DNA of 64,000 bases from UBA7446 sp038143535. Its GTDB lineage: Bacteria; Bacteroidota; Bacteroidia; Flavobacteriales; Flavobacteriaceae. A program made the position numbers and the translations under genes. Below, piece by piece: positions 8,254-18,146 of the stretch. The stretch's first letter is position 1, and the number at the start of each line of letters is the position of its first letter. The notes below the pieces were generated by a model. That model saw only the letters and a program-made list of their open reading frames with translations, had not been told where the DNA came from and ran no database searches. The stretch spans positions 372,001 to 436,000 of the forward strand of contig JAYQMD010000001.1 of NCBI GenBank assembly GCA_038143535.1. Reading direction: 5' to 3'.

Positions 8254-9717
8254 CTAGCCGTTTGGCAAGTCACCACCCTCTTTAATGGGCAATTTGGATG
8301 ACCCCATCAAAAAGGCATCTACGTGATGGGCAGCTTCACGCCCTTCCGAAATGGCCCAAACAATTAGAGATTGCCCACGACGCATATCACCAGCAGTGAA
8401 AATATGGGGTACGTTTGTTTGGTATTTTTCATTTCCTTTTACGTTGGAACGCTCATCTTGATCAAGACCCAAACGCTCGGCGAGCGTGGGCTCAGGCCCA
8501 GTGAAGCCTAGCGCCAACAAAGCCAATTCACACGGCCATTCCTTTTCAGAATTAGGCTCTTCGATAAGGTGTGGTCTTCCACCATCCTCTTGTTTCTCCC
8601 AACGTACGTTCACGGTTTTAAGCCCTTTTAAATGCCCTTTGTCATCAGCAATAAATTCTTTGGTCATTATGCTCCACTCGCGGTGAATACCCTCTTCGTG
8701 TGAAGAAGTGGTCTTCAGCTTAAAGGGCCAAAATGGCCATGGATGATCTTCGGTGCGTGTCTCAGCCGGCTTGGGCATAATCTCAAAGTTGGTAATGCTA
8801 GTCGCACCCTGTCTGTTTGAGGTTCCAATACAATCCGAGCCCGTATCACCACCACCAATAACAACTACGTTTTTGTTGCCAGCGTGCAAGGCTTCATTTA
8901 CTTCTGTTTGGCCGTCTACCCATCGGTTGCTCTTAGGTAAGAAGTCCATGGCTTGTACTACGCCAGGAAGATCAGCTCCAGGAATGGGCAATCTTCTACG
9001 GATTGTAGCACCACCACAAAGCACAACAGCATCAAAAGCGTCTAGATCGGAAACAGGCATGTTTTTTCCTACCTCAACACCCGTTTCAAACAGGATGCCT
9101 TCTTCTTCCAAAATAGCCAAACGTCGGTCGATAACGTTTTTTTCCATCTTAAAATCTGGAATACCATAGCGGAGCAATCCGCCTGCTTTTTCGTCGCGTT
9201 CAAATACGGTAACCGTATGCCCGGCACGATTGAGCTGTTGGGCTGCAGCAAGTCCTGCGGGCCCCGAGCCAATAACGGCAACGGTTTTTCCCGTACGGTT
9301 TTCCGGTAGAACAGCTTTGATCCATCCTTCTTTAAATCCACGCTCAACAATATACTTTTCAATCATCTCAATAGAGACAGGTGGGTTGATGATGCCCAAC
9401 ACACAAGCTGCTTCACACGGAGCAGGGCAGAGTCTCCCCGTAAATTCAGGGAAGTTGTTGGTAGTGTGTAGAATACGAAGGGCTTTTTCCCATTCGTTTA
9501 GGTACACAGCATCGTTAAAATCAGGAATCATATTCCCCAACGGACACCCACTGTGGCAAAACGGAACACCGCAATCCATGCAGCGTGCGCTTTGCTCTTG
9601 TAACGTTTCTTCGCTAGGAGTAACCGTAAACTCCTTGTAATTTTTAACGCGGTCTTGAACAGCTATATTCTGTTCGTTGACGCGCTCGTGCTCTATAAAT
9701 CCTCTTAACTTTCCCAT
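8254..9717 (-). CDS. gltD: Glutamate synthase (NADPH) small subunit
   Basis: The beta subunit takes electrons from NAD(P)H and passes them through FAD and iron-sulfur clusters to the large subunit for glutamate synthesis from glutamine and 2-oxoglutarate. The 487-residue protein has an N-terminal cluster region with cysteines at about 46, 49, 54, 58 and 97, 101, 105 (CMDCGVPFCHSGCPLG, CPAPCEAAC), an FAD-binding motif near 150 (GSGPAGLAAA), an NAD(P)H-binding motif (GGGDTGSDC) and a C-terminal FAD motif (IFTAGDMRRGQSLIV). It follows gltB by 2 nt in the same operon. Confidence 0.97.
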   Translation of the reverse strand: MGKLRGFIEHERVNEQNIAVQDRVKNYKEFTVTPSEETLQEQSARCMDCGVPFCHSGCPLGNMIPDFNDAVYLNEWEKALRILHTTNNFPEFTGRLCPAPCEAACVLGIINPPVSIEMIEKYIVERGFKEGWIKAVLPENRTGKTVAVIGSGPAGLAAAQQLNRAGHTVTVFERDEKAGGLLRYGIPDFKMEKNVIDRRLAILEEEGILFETGVEVGKNMPVSDLDAFDAVVLCGGATIRRRLPIPGADLPGVVQAMDFLPKSNRWVDGQTEVNEALHAGNKNVVVIGGGDTGSDCIGTSNRQGATSITNFEIMPKPAETRTEDHPWPFWPFKLKTTSSHEEGIHREWSIMTKEFIADDKGHLKGLKTVNVRWEKQEDGGRPHLIEEPNSEKEWPCELALLALGFTGPEPTLAERLGLDQDERSNVKGNEKYQTNVPHIFTAGDMRRGQSLIVWAISEGREAAHHVDAFLMGSSKLPIKEGGDLPNG

Positions 9718-9719
9718 AA

Positions 9720-12700
9720 TTATGCTTTTTGTTCTTGCGCCATACGTTCAAGAGCTGCTTTATAATCGGTAGGCATTACCTTGATAAAGTGCTTTTGAGT
9801 TGTTTTCCAATTTTTTAATAGTTCAGATCCCAGTGGGCTACCCGTATACGTAATGTGATTTTGTATTAAGTTTTGAACGTGGTCGATGTCTGCATCGCTC
9901 AAGTCTTCTAGACCAATCATTTCCATATTGAAGTTGCGATCGTCAAAAATACCGTCTTTGGCATAAATATAGGCGATTCCGCCACTCATACCAGCAGCAA
10001 AGTTGCGTCCTATCTTACCTAAGATAATGGCTTCACCACCCGTCATGTATTCACAACCGTGGTCGCCAATGCCTTCAACTACAGCAATGGATCCTGAATT
10101 CCGTACACAGAAACGCTCTCCAGCAATTCCGTTGATGTAAGCCTCACCGGCCGTGGCACCATACAGCGCTACGTTTCCAATGATGATATTCTCTTCGGGC
10201 TTGAAGGTTGCCGTTTCAGGAACTTTGGCTACCAGCCTTGCACCAGACAGTCCTTTTCCAAAATAGTCATTGGCGTTTCCAGTTACTTCCATATGAAGTC
10301 CTTTGGTTGCAAAACAGCCAAAACTTTGACCCGCAGCTCCTGTAAACAACAGCTTTAGCGTGTTTGGCGGAAGTCCATCACGTCCGTGCGCTTTTGAAAT
10401 TTCGTTACTTAAAAGGGCACCAACACTACGATTCGTATTCTTGATGTCAAACGACAGTGTTTGTGCCTCTTTTTTGATGATGGCTTTCTGTGCTTTTGAA
10501 ACGATTTCCACATCTAGTACATTGTCTAGCCCGTGGTCTTGTTTGCTCACGTTGCGTAAAGGTACGTTCTCTCCAACCTCGGGTTTGTATAGGATAGCTG
10601 ACAAATCAATGCCTTGTGCTTTATAGTGGTCAATGGCCGTATTCATGTTTAGTTTTTGGCTTTGGCCAACCATTTCGTCAATAGATCTGAACCCTAGTTC
10701 TGCCATGATGGCACGCAATTCTTCTGCAACATAGTGCATAAAGTTGATGACATGCTCAGGCTTTCCTTTAAAGTTTTTACGCAGTTCTGGGTCTTGTGTG
10801 GCTATGCCTACCGGGCAAGTGTTGAGGTGACATGCACGCATCATAATACAACCAGAAGCCACTAGTGGTGCAGTGGAGAATCCAAATTCTTCTGCACCAA
10901 GTAAGCAGGCTACTGCTACGTCGCGTCCTGTTTTCATTTGCCCATCACATTCCATCACGATACGACCACGCAGGTCGTTCATCACTAAAGTTTGTTGTGC
11001 TTCGGCAATTCCCAATTCCCATGGTAATCCAGCATGTTTAAGCGATGTGAGTGGCGATGCACCCGTACCCCCATCAAATCCAGAGATCAATACCACATCT
11101 GCTTTTGCTTTGGCAACAACAGCAGCAATGGTTCCAACGCCTACTTCAGAAACAAGCTTGACATTGACACGCGCCTCTCTATTGGCATTTTTAAGATCAT
11201 AAATCAATTGCGCCAAGTCCTCAATGGAATAAATATCGTGGTGCGGAGGTGGGGAAATTAAGCCAACATAAGGCGTTGAATTTCGCACCGATGCTATGTA
11301 TGGGTTTACTTTTGGACCAGGGAGTTGTCCGCCTTCTCCGGGCTTGGCGCCTTGCGCCATTTTAATTTGAATTTCACGTGCGTTGGTCAAGTAGTGCGAG
11401 GAAACGCCAAATCGTCCAGAGGCAACTTGCTTGATGGCAGAATTACGCCACTCGCCATCTTCGTCACGGGTGAAACGTCTTGGATCTTCGCCACCCTCGC
11501 CTGAATTGCTTTTTCCGCCAATACGGTTCATGGCTTTTGCCAAGTTTTCGTGTGCTTCTTCACTAATCGATCCTAAAGACATGGCGCCTGTTTTGAAACG
11601 TTTCACGATTTTGGTCCACGGCTCTACTTCCTCAATAGGAATGGGATCCAAATCTGTGAATTCAAACATACCACGTAAGGTCATCAGTTGCTTGGTTTGG
11701 TCGTTAACTAGTTTGGAATATTCCTCAAAGGTGTCATAACTCCCTTTTTTTGTAGCCAGTTGAAGCTTGGCAATACTGGCGGGGTTCAGCATATGCGCTT
11801 CTCCATTACGACGCCAGCGATAGCTTCCGCCAATTTCAAGGTCAACCCCTTCACCAGCTACTTTTTCGCCAAAGGCAAATTTGTGACGCTTGGTAATTTC
11901 TTGCTCAACTTCTTTTAGTCCGATGCCCTCGATACGTGTAGCCGTATTACAGAAATAGGTATCAACAAATTTCTTACTCAGTCCAAGCGCTTCAAATATT
12001 TGTGCGCCTCTGTAGGAGTGTAGCGTGGAAATACCAATCTTGTTCATGATTTTAACAAGTCCCTTTGCAATGGCTTTGTTGAAATTGGCAATGGCATTTT
12101 CAGCAGATAGTCCTTTGATAGCACCTTTTTCTACTTGGTAGTCAATTATTTCATTAACCATATATGGGTTGATGGCACTAGCACCATAGCCAAATAAGGA
12201 GGCAAAGTGATGTGGCTCGCGTGGTTCGGCAGATTCGATAATGATGCCGAACTTAGAACGCAAGTTGTGTTTCATCATGCCGTGGTGAACAAATGCACAG
12301 GCCAAAAGCATGGGCATGGGCGCCATGTCTTTGTTAATGCCACGGTCAGAAAGTATGATGATGTTAGCACCATTCTCAACTTCTTTTACAACGCTTTTTA
12401 ATAGGTCTTCGAGTGCGCGTTCCAGTCCGTTATTTCCTTCTTTGGCAACGTATACCGGTTTGACCGATTTGGATTTAAAGTCATCATGCTCATTAAACTT
12501 GATTTTATCAAGGTCTTCGTTAGAGATGATGGGGTTTTGAATGTTTAGTTTTTTCGCGTGAGACGGGATGATGTCAAAAATATTCGCATCGCTTCCCACA
12601 GACATGGAGGTGTCTGTTACAATTTCTTCACGAATTCCGTCAAGGGGTGGGTTGGTTACCTGTGCAAACAACTGTTTGAAGTAGTTGTAGAGCAACTGAG

Positions 12701-14219
12701 GTTTGCTCGACAGCACGGCCAGCGGCGTATCCGTACCCATAGAGCCTATGGCTTCTTTACCCAAGGTGCTCATGGGCGTGATTAGGGTTTTGATGTCTTC
12801 TTCTGTATAACCAAAGGCTTGTAGTCTTTTAATAAAAGGCTCAGCTTCAACCGGCGTTTTGTTTCCTGTGTACGGAATCTCTTTAAGTGGAAGTAAATTT
12901 TCTTTTAACCAATCTCCGTATGGATGTTTGGCAGCAATTTTTTCCTTTACCTCACGGTCTTCAATGATGCGTCCTTCTTCCATGTCCACCAAAAACATTC
13001 TTCCGGGCTCTAGGCGTCCGTGAAGGGAAACATTGGCGGGATCAATATCAATAACGCCCGTTTCAGACGACATGACCACATAACCATCTTTGGTAACAGT
13101 ATATCGCGATGGGCGCAGTCCATTTCGATCTAGCAGTGCACCGATAAATTTCCCATCCGTAAAGGGCACACTCGCAGGTCCATCCCACGGCTCCATGATA
13201 CAGGCATTGTAGGAGTAAAAATCTTTTTTGGCAGGATCCATTGACTGGTGCTTTTCCCATGCTTCAGGAACGAGCATCATCATCACTTCTGGCAGTGAGC
13301 GTCCTGAGTGAAGCAGCAACTCAACCACCATGTCCATCGAGGAGGAGTCAGACTTGCCGGGAAGTACAATAGGCGTAATGTGCGCCATATCATCTCCAAA
13401 AAAGTCGTTTGCAAAAAGTTCTTCACGAGCCTTCATGCGCATAACGTTCCCGCGGTAGGTATTGATTTCTCCGTTATGGCACATATAGCGGAAGGGCTGT
13501 GCCAAATCCCAGGTAGGGAAGGTGTTGGTAGAAAAGCGTTGGTGTACAAGTGCTAAACGTGTTACTACACGTGGATCTTTGAGGTCTAAATAGAAGCCTT
13601 CAATATCTTCGGGCATCAGCAGGCCTTTATAGATAACCGTTCTGGTTGAGAAGCTTGGTAAATAAAAATAAGTGCTCTGCGACATTTTACTTCCAAAAAC
13701 GCGATGCTCTGCACGTTTTCTTGCAATATATGCTTTGGTGTTAAGCTGGTCTTCTGTGAGTTTGCCAGTAGCATCTTTTACAAATACTTGTTTGATGTTT
13801 GGTAATGTTTGCGCGGCAATACGACCAATTACATCATAGTTGGTAGGTACGTCACGCCATCCGATTATTGTCAAATCTTGACGGGCCAATTCTTCCTCAA
13901 AAATTTCGATGCAATGCGTGCGTTGGTTCAACTTCTGGGGAAGGAACACCATACCAAGGGCGTATTTCTGAGGCTCAGGGAGTTTGAACGAAAGCACGTC
14001 ATTTAGGAAATCATGTGGTATGTCTATGAGTATACCTGCTCCGTCCCCTGTTTTACCATCTGCGCTCACCGCACCGCGGTGTTCGAGTTTGACCAAGATA
14101 TCTAATGCCTTGTGAATGATATCGTTAGTTCTTTTGCCCTTAAGACTGCAAATAAAACCAGCACCACAATTGTCGTGCTCGTTTTCTGGGTGGTATAAAC
14201 CTTGTGGTTTGGGTAGCAT
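9720..14219 (-). CDS. gltB: Glutamate synthase large subunit
   Basis: A 1499-residue alpha subunit. The glutaminase domain begins with a short pro-sequence (17 residues) before the N-terminal nucleophile Cys18 in NCGAGF, so the precursor should be processed. The central and FMN-barrel domains include GGTGASPLTSLKHAGLP. The 3Fe-4S cysteines follow the expected spacing in CIMMRACHLNTCPVG. The C-terminal beta-helix domain carries GATAGEAYINGIAGERF. It transfers ammonia from glutamine to 2-oxoglutarate in an internal tunnel. It is followed closely by gltD. A -7 box lies 14 nt upstream of the ATG, with the AT-rich intergenic region beyond. Confidence 0.98.
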   Translation of the reverse strand: MLPKPQGLYHPENEHDNCGAGFICSLKGKRTNDIIHKALDILVKLEHRGAVSADGKTGDGAGILIDIPHDFLNDVLSFKLPEPQKYALGMVFLPQKLNQRTHCIEIFEEELARQDLTIIGWRDVPTNYDVIGRIAAQTLPNIKQVFVKDATGKLTEDQLNTKAYIARKRAEHRVFGSKMSQSTYFYLPSFSTRTVIYKGLLMPEDIEGFYLDLKDPRVVTRLALVHQRFSTNTFPTWDLAQPFRYMCHNGEINTYRGNVMRMKAREELFANDFFGDDMAHITPIVLPGKSDSSSMDMVVELLLHSGRSLPEVMMMLVPEAWEKHQSMDPAKKDFYSYNACIMEPWDGPASVPFTDGKFIGALLDRNGLRPSRYTVTKDGYVVMSSETGVIDIDPANVSLHGRLEPGRMFLVDMEEGRIIEDREVKEKIAAKHPYGDWLKENLLPLKEIPYTGNKTPVEAEPFIKRLQAFGYTEEDIKTLITPMSTLGKEAIGSMGTDTPLAVLSSKPQLLYNYFKQLFAQVTNPPLDGIREEIVTDTSMSVGSDANIFDIIPSHAKKLNIQNPIISNEDLDKIKFNEHDDFKSKSVKPVYVAKEGNNGLERALEDLLKSVVKEVENGANIIILSDRGINKDMAPMPMLLACAFVHHGMMKHNLRSKFGIIIESAEPREPHHFASLFGYGASAINPYMVNEIIDYQVEKGAIKGLSAENAIANFNKAIAKGLVKIMNKIGISTLHSYRGAQIFEALGLSKKFVDTYFCNTATRIEGIGLKEVEQEITKRHKFAFGEKVAGEGVDLEIGGSYRWRRNGEAHMLNPASIAKLQLATKKGSYDTFEEYSKLVNDQTKQLMTLRGMFEFTDLDPIPIEEVEPWTKIVKRFKTGAMSLGSISEEAHENLAKAMNRIGGKSNSGEGGEDPRRFTRDEDGEWRNSAIKQVASGRFGVSSHYLTNAREIQIKMAQGAKPGEGGQLPGPKVNPYIASVRNSTPYVGLISPPPHHDIYSIEDLAQLIYDLKNANREARVNVKLVSEVGVGTIAAVVAKAKADVVLISGFDGGTGASPLTSLKHAGLPWELGIAEAQQTLVMNDLRGRIVMECDGQMKTGRDVAVACLLGAEEFGFSTAPLVASGCIMMRACHLNTCPVGIATQDPELRKNFKGKPEHVINFMHYVAEELRAIMAELGFRSIDEMVGQSQKLNMNTAIDHYKAQGIDLSAILYKPEVGENVPLRNVSKQDHGLDNVLDVEIVSKAQKAIIKKEAQTLSFDIKNTNRSVGALLSNEISKAHGRDGLPPNTLKLLFTGAAGQSFGCFATKGLHMEVTGNANDYFGKGLSGARLVAKVPETATFKPEENIIIGNVALYGATAGEAYINGIAGERFCVRNSGSIAVVEGIGDHGCEYMTGGEAIILGKIGRNFAAGMSGGIAYIYAKDGIFDDRNFNMEMIGLEDLSDADIDHVQNLIQNHITYTGSPLGSELLKNWKTTQKHFIKVMPTDYKAALERMAQEQKA

Positions 14220-14233
14220 AAAACAATTTTTAT

Positions 14234-14241
14234 CAAATATA
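14234..14241 (-). promoter_or_regulatory. -7 promoter box of gltBD
   Basis: TATATTTG on the minus strand, 14 nt upstream of the gltB ATG. No clear TTTG -33 element was seen. Confidence 0.5.
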
Positions 14242-14556
14242 ACCGCTAGCTTAAGTTTTTAGTAAACACGAGCTGAGCAAATTTGGGGGAAATACAACTT
14301 CCATAAAATTTAACTCAAAAATTATGAAATCACAAAAATAGAGACACTAAAATTAGTATTACTTGAATATAAATCAAATACTATTTTTACTCCCTATTTT
14401 TATGGGGTTGTTGTTTAAAATAACAGACTTTTGGCAAAAATACCCCATTTACTTGTGGGTTTAAAATCAATAAACACTAATTTAAATAATTTTTAGTGGT
14501 TTTGATTAGCAAAAACTCCTTCTTCATATTGTTTTTTTAAGCTCACTTTCATTGCT

Positions 14557-14564
14557 ATATTTGT
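14557..14564 (+). promoter_or_regulatory. -7 promoter box of nhaD
   Basis: TATATTTG, 27 nt before the nhaD ATG. A TTG at 14530-14532 is 24 nt upstream, slightly far for a -33 element. Confidence 0.5.
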
Positions 14565-14591
14565 TTTTGACTTAATTCCAAACGGTTCAAT

Positions 14592-15920
14592 ATGGAAACC
14601 CTAATACTTGTAGTTTTTTTTCTAGGCTACTTAGCCATTACTCTTGAGCATAATTTAAAGATTGATAAACTCATACCTGCACTTGCCATGATGGCCATTT
14701 TGTGGGCATTGATTTCGCTAACCCACCTGCCTGTTTTTGACATAGATACCGTCACCAGGAGTTTGCACGAAACAAATATTGAAGAAATTTTACTGCATCA
14801 TTTAGGTAAGACTGCTGAAATTTTAGTCTTTTTACTGGGCGCCATGACTATTGTTGAAATCATAGATTATTTTGACGGCTTCGCAACCATTAAAGGCTTT
14901 ATACGAACAAATGTTAAGGTCAGACTGCTTTGGATATTTTCCATACTGGCTTTTATTCTCTCTGCTATTATTGACAATCTTACCGCAACCATCGTCCTCA
15001 TCACGATTTTACAAAAAGTAATTCAAGACCGCAACACACGTCTCTGGTTTGCTGGACTCGTTATCATTGCTGCAAATGCAGGTGGTGCCTGGTCTCCCAT
15101 TGGAGATGTTACCACGACCATGCTGTGGATTGGCAAAAAAGTAACTACGCCAGAATTGATTAAATACTTATTTATTCCCTCCGTTGTTTGTATGGTGGTT
15201 CCTACGCTTATTGCTAGTCGATACAAAACATTTAGGGGAACCATCAACAATAAAGAAATAGGTGAAATTAAAAAATCATTTTTCGGTTCTAGAATGCTTT
15301 ACATAGGCTTGGGCTCCATTTTGTTTGTTCCCTTTTTTAAGCAAATTACCCACCTGCCGCCTTATGTCGGTATGATGTTGTCTTTGGCCGTTGTAGCTGC
15401 GTTTGCTGAATTGTTTAGCAGTCCCAAGTTCTCCCTGTCTAATATTGATGAAACAGTTGATGATCAAGTCATTAACAGTCCTGTTCATGCGGCTTTGACA
15501 AAAATTGAATTACCCAGCATTTTGTTTTTCCTTGGAATACTTATGGCCGTGGGTGCTTTAGAATCGTTGGGGCTATTGTTCAATTTTGCAGGTCAACTTA
15601 CCCAAGCCATTCCAAATATGGACATTGTGGTTTCGCTTTTTGGAGTCATCTCTGCTGTAATTGATAATGTGCCGCTAGTAGCTGCCAGCATGGGAATGTT
15701 CTCTCAAGGACCCGATGATCCGATTTGGCATGCCATTGCTTTTGCTGCAGGAACTGGAGGCAGTATGTTGGTGTTTGGTTCTGCCGCTGGTGTTGTTGCC
15801 ATGGGCATGGAAAAAATCAACTTTTTCTGGTATTTTAAAAAGATTTCTATTCTCGCATTTGTTGGCTTTTTGTCCGGGTATCTTACTTTTATGCTGATGC
15901 GTGACTATATTATTGCCTAG
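14592..15920 (+). CDS. nhaD: Na+/H+ antiporter, NhaD type
   Basis: An inner-membrane antiporter exporting Na+ (or Li+) in exchange for H+, typical of marine bacteria. The 442-residue protein is almost entirely hydrophobic helices. The two inverted-repeat signature segments are visible: SAIIDNLTATIVLI near residue 124 and SAVIDNVPLVAASMG near residue 355, each with the conserved Asp-Asn pair, plus GGAWSPIGDVTTTMLW. These are features of the NhaD/ArsB (IT) superfamily. Its stop codon overlaps the GTG start of folC by one base, so translation of folC may be coupled. Confidence 0.92.
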   Translation: METLILVVFFLGYLAITLEHNLKIDKLIPALAMMAILWALISLTHLPVFDIDTVTRSLHETNIEEILLHHLGKTAEILVFLLGAMTIVEIIDYFDGFATIKGFIRTNVKVRLLWIFSILAFILSAIIDNLTATIVLITILQKVIQDRNTRLWFAGLVIIAANAGGAWSPIGDVTTTMLWIGKKVTTPELIKYLFIPSVVCMVVPTLIASRYKTFRGTINNKEIGEIKKSFFGSRMLYIGLGSILFVPFFKQITHLPPYVGMMLSLAVVAAFAELFSSPKFSLSNIDETVDDQVINSPVHAALTKIELPSILFFLGILMAVGALESLGLLFNFAGQLTQAIPNMDIVVSLFGVISAVIDNVPLVAASMGMFSQGPDDPIWHAIAFAAGTGGSMLVFGSAAGVVAMGMEKINFFWYFKKISILAFVGFLSGYLTFMLMRDYIIA

Positions 15921-17125
15921 TGGATTATGCGTCTACTATGCAATGGCTATATGAACAACTGCCGATGTATCAGCGGGTGGGAAAAGCTGCGCTTAACTCC
16001 AATTTAGATGGCATAACCAAGCTTGCTGCACACCTAGGTAATCCCCATCAAAAATATAAAAGCATACATATTGCAGGCACCAATGGTAAGGGCTCTTCTG
16101 CGCATATGCTTGCATCCATACTTCAAGAGGCAGGGTATCAAGTAGGTTTGTATACCTCTCCCCACCTAAAGGACTTTAGCGAACGCATCCGAATCAATGG
16201 TGTTCCCATCAACCAAGACTATATCCTTGATTTTGTTGTTTCAAACCGCATATTTTTTGAGAGAGAAGCCTTTTCTTTTTTTGAAATGACCGTTGGTCTT
16301 GCCTTCGATTATTTTGCGAAGCAACAGATAGATATAGCCGTTATTGAGGTGGGTTTGGGTGGCCGTTTAGACGCTACTAACATCATCACGCCAGCGGCCT
16401 GCCTTATCACCAATATAGCACTAGACCATCAGCAGTTTTTGGGTACGACTAGACCTGCCATCGCCAAAGAAAAGGGCGGTATCATAAAACCCAATACACC
16501 TGTTGTTCTAGGCACCGACGACATGGAAACCTTTGCTGTTTTTAACGCCATAGCCAAGTCTTTAGATGCTCCGTTGTGTGTTGCAGAACAATATAATTAC
16601 ACTACCGATTTACTAGGGAACTATCAGCAACAAAACATTAATGGGGTGGTTTCCTTACTTAAAAAGCTACCTTCTTTTAGGGTTTCAGAAGATCATATTC
16701 GCAAAGGTTTGCAACAGGTACGCAAAAACACAGGTATTCGCGGCCGTTGGGAAATCTTGGGAACCAAACCCACAGTAATAGCTGATGTTGCGCATAACAA
16801 AGCTGGATTGGAAGCGGTGCTAAGGCAACTCACTTCGCTTCAGTATGATGCACTTCATGTTGTTTTTGGTATGGTTAACGACAAGGATGTGGGGGATTTA
16901 ATAACGCTTTTGCCTGCCGATGCCACCTATTATTTGAGTGCGGCAGCAGTTCCTAGAGCCATGGATGTGCGCAGTCTCTCGCTGCATTTCAGTAATCATA
17001 AACGCAGTTTTATTTCTTATGAAAGTGTTAAGCGTGCATACGCTGCAGCGCAAAATAAGGCATCAACTGAGGATGTTATTTTTATTGGAGGTAGCCTATT
17101 TGTGGTCTCAGAAATACTACCTTAA
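15920..17125 (+). CDS. folC: Folylpolyglutamate / dihydrofolate synthase
   Basis: Adds glutamate to dihydropteroate and to folates (Mur-ligase superfamily). The 401-residue protein has the P-loop GTNGKGSS near residues 53-60, the following YTSPHLKDFSERIRINGVPI segment, and IEVGLGGRLDATN. The GTG start at 15920 overlaps the nhaD stop in TAGTG; it is preferred over the later ATG because the intervening residues (DYASTMQWLYEQLPMYQRVG) match the usual FolC N-terminus. The pairing with nhaD is probably incidental co-transcription. Confidence 0.93.
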   Translation: MDYASTMQWLYEQLPMYQRVGKAALNSNLDGITKLAAHLGNPHQKYKSIHIAGTNGKGSSAHMLASILQEAGYQVGLYTSPHLKDFSERIRINGVPINQDYILDFVVSNRIFFEREAFSFFEMTVGLAFDYFAKQQIDIAVIEVGLGGRLDATNIITPAACLITNIALDHQQFLGTTRPAIAKEKGGIIKPNTPVVLGTDDMETFAVFNAIAKSLDAPLCVAEQYNYTTDLLGNYQQQNINGVVSLLKKLPSFRVSEDHIRKGLQQVRKNTGIRGRWEILGTKPTVIADVAHNKAGLEAVLRQLTSLQYDALHVVFGMVNDKDVGDLITLLPADATYYLSAAAVPRAMDVRSLSLHFSNHKRSFISYESVKRAYAAAQNKASTEDVIFIGGSLFVVSEILP

Positions 17126-17182
17126 AAAAAATAAATTGAACGTGGATTAGTACGCCTGTTATTTTATATATTTACACCCCTC

Positions 17183-17257
17183 GGGCGCTTAGCTCAGTTG
17201 GTTCAGAGCACCTGCCTTACAAGCAGGGGGTCGGGGGTTCGAATCCCTCAGCGCCCA
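17183..17257 (+). tRNA. tRNA-Val (anticodon TAC)
   Basis: Complete cloverleaf: acceptor GGGCGCT pairs with AGCGCCC, anticodon loop CTTACAA gives anticodon TAC, T-arm with GGTTCGAATCC-like loop. The 3' CCA is not encoded. A hairpin followed by a T run comes 12 nt downstream. Confidence 0.95.
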
Positions 17258-17297
17258 CATTTGTAAACTCAACATTTTGTTGGGTTTTTTTGTTTTT
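17256..17297 (+). repeat. Direct repeat, copy 1 (tRNA-Val 3' flank)
   Basis: About 42 bases starting at the tRNA 3' end, containing the hairpin CAACATTTTGTTG (17270-17282) and a T7 run. It recurs with three mismatches and one indel at 18024-18064. The hairpin plus T run also looks like the tRNA terminator. The two copies bracket the AT-rich ASCH gene. Confidence 0.75.
17270..17291 (+). terminator. Rho-independent terminator after tRNA-Val
   Basis: Stem CAACA/TGTTG (extendable by C-G and T-G pairs on the outside), 3-nt loop, then GG and T7. Confidence 0.6.
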
Positions 17298-17311
17298 GTA
17301 ACTTTTTTAAT

Positions 17312-17782
17312 ATGGAAATTTTGAATAAAAACTACAATCCAGTTGAAATATTTTGGAATGATTATTTGAATTTACACCCATATTTTAAAAAAAAAACTCC
17401 TCGTTCATTCTATTTTTGTGATAACAAAAAGGATGCTGATGAATGTGCTGAATTAGTTGTTAAGGGAATAAAGCAGGCAACTGCCACTTCTTTGTGGTGG
17501 TTCAAAAAAAATAATGTTTCAATTCCAAGAATTGGCAACAAATATATTGTTACAAATTGGGTTGGAAATCCAAGAGCAATAATTGAAACTATTAAAGTTG
17601 AAGAGGTTCCTTTTAATGAAATAACACCAGAGTTTGCAAAAATTGAAGGTGAAGGAGATAAGTCTTTAGACTATTGGAAAAAAGTTCATGAAGCATATTA
17701 CAAAAGAGAAATGAAAAATCATTTTGAAAAGTTTGATGAAAACATGATTATAGTTTGTGAATATTTTAAAAAAATATTTTAA
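17312..17782 (+). CDS. ASCH-domain protein (YhfF-like)
   Basis: A 156-residue single-domain protein. The ASCH signature is visible: VVKGIKQATATSLWWF in the middle (lysine-threonine motif), then PRIGNKYIVTNWVGNPRAII, and the C-terminal FAKIEGEGDKSLDYWKKVH typical of the YhfF-like subgroup. ASCH domains resemble PUA folds and are thought to bind RNA or modified nucleosides; some members hydrolyse N4-acetylcytidine, but this protein's substrate is unknown. The gene is clearly more AT-rich than its neighbours and sits between two direct repeats next to tRNA-Val, consistent with horizontal acquisition. Confidence 0.85.
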   Translation: MEILNKNYNPVEIFWNDYLNLHPYFKKKTPRSFYFCDNKKDADECAELVVKGIKQATATSLWWFKKNNVSIPRIGNKYIVTNWVGNPRAIIETIKVEEVPFNEITPEFAKIEGEGDKSLDYWKKVHEAYYKREMKNHFEKFDENMIIVCEYFKKIF

Positions 17783-18023
17783 ACCAAGACTCGTAAATGA
17801 ATACTTAATAATTTGATTACATCATTATAATAAAAAAACATACACATGGAATTAAGATTTTTTAATTGATACTGATAATCAAAAAGAGTAATTAAAATTC
17901 ACTTTTTTTGAATTTGATTGTATCATGTTCAAAATCAATGGTTTGCAAATTTGATTTAATCTTGTTTGTTCCCCTTCTTTACGACTATTTTAAATCAGTT
18001 TTATAAAGTAAAAAAATACTCTT

Positions 18024-18064
18024 CACATTTTTAACCACAACATTTTGTTGGTTTTTTTGTTTTA
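18024..18064 (+). repeat. Direct repeat, copy 2
   Basis: Matches 17256-17297 including CACATTT, CAACATTTTGTTGG and T7GT4, but here no tRNA precedes it. Either the far end of an integrated segment or what remains of a second tRNA 3' flank. Confidence 0.7.
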
Positions 18065-18118
18065 GAGGATTGTATTTAGGCGAGTCCCTAATGGAGTTAA
18101 ATCCGAACGCCTACCCTT

Positions 18119-18146
18119 TTGTCTCTTAATATTTACAATATCTTTG
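18119..18146 (+). promoter_or_regulatory. Promoter of glmS
   Basis: -33 TTG (within TTTTG) at 18119-18121 and -7 TATCTTTG at 18139-18146, 17 nt apart; 34 nt before the glmS ATG. Confidence 0.6.

Larger units (their letters stand above)
14220..14591 (+). other. AT-rich divergent intergenic region gltB/nhaD
   Basis: 372 bases without a gene. It carries the gltBD -7 box at its left end and the nhaD -7 box at its right end. The middle is very AT-rich with several short inverted stretches but no convincing small gene or RNA. Regulatory sites for nitrogen control would be expected here, but I cannot define one. Confidence 0.6.
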
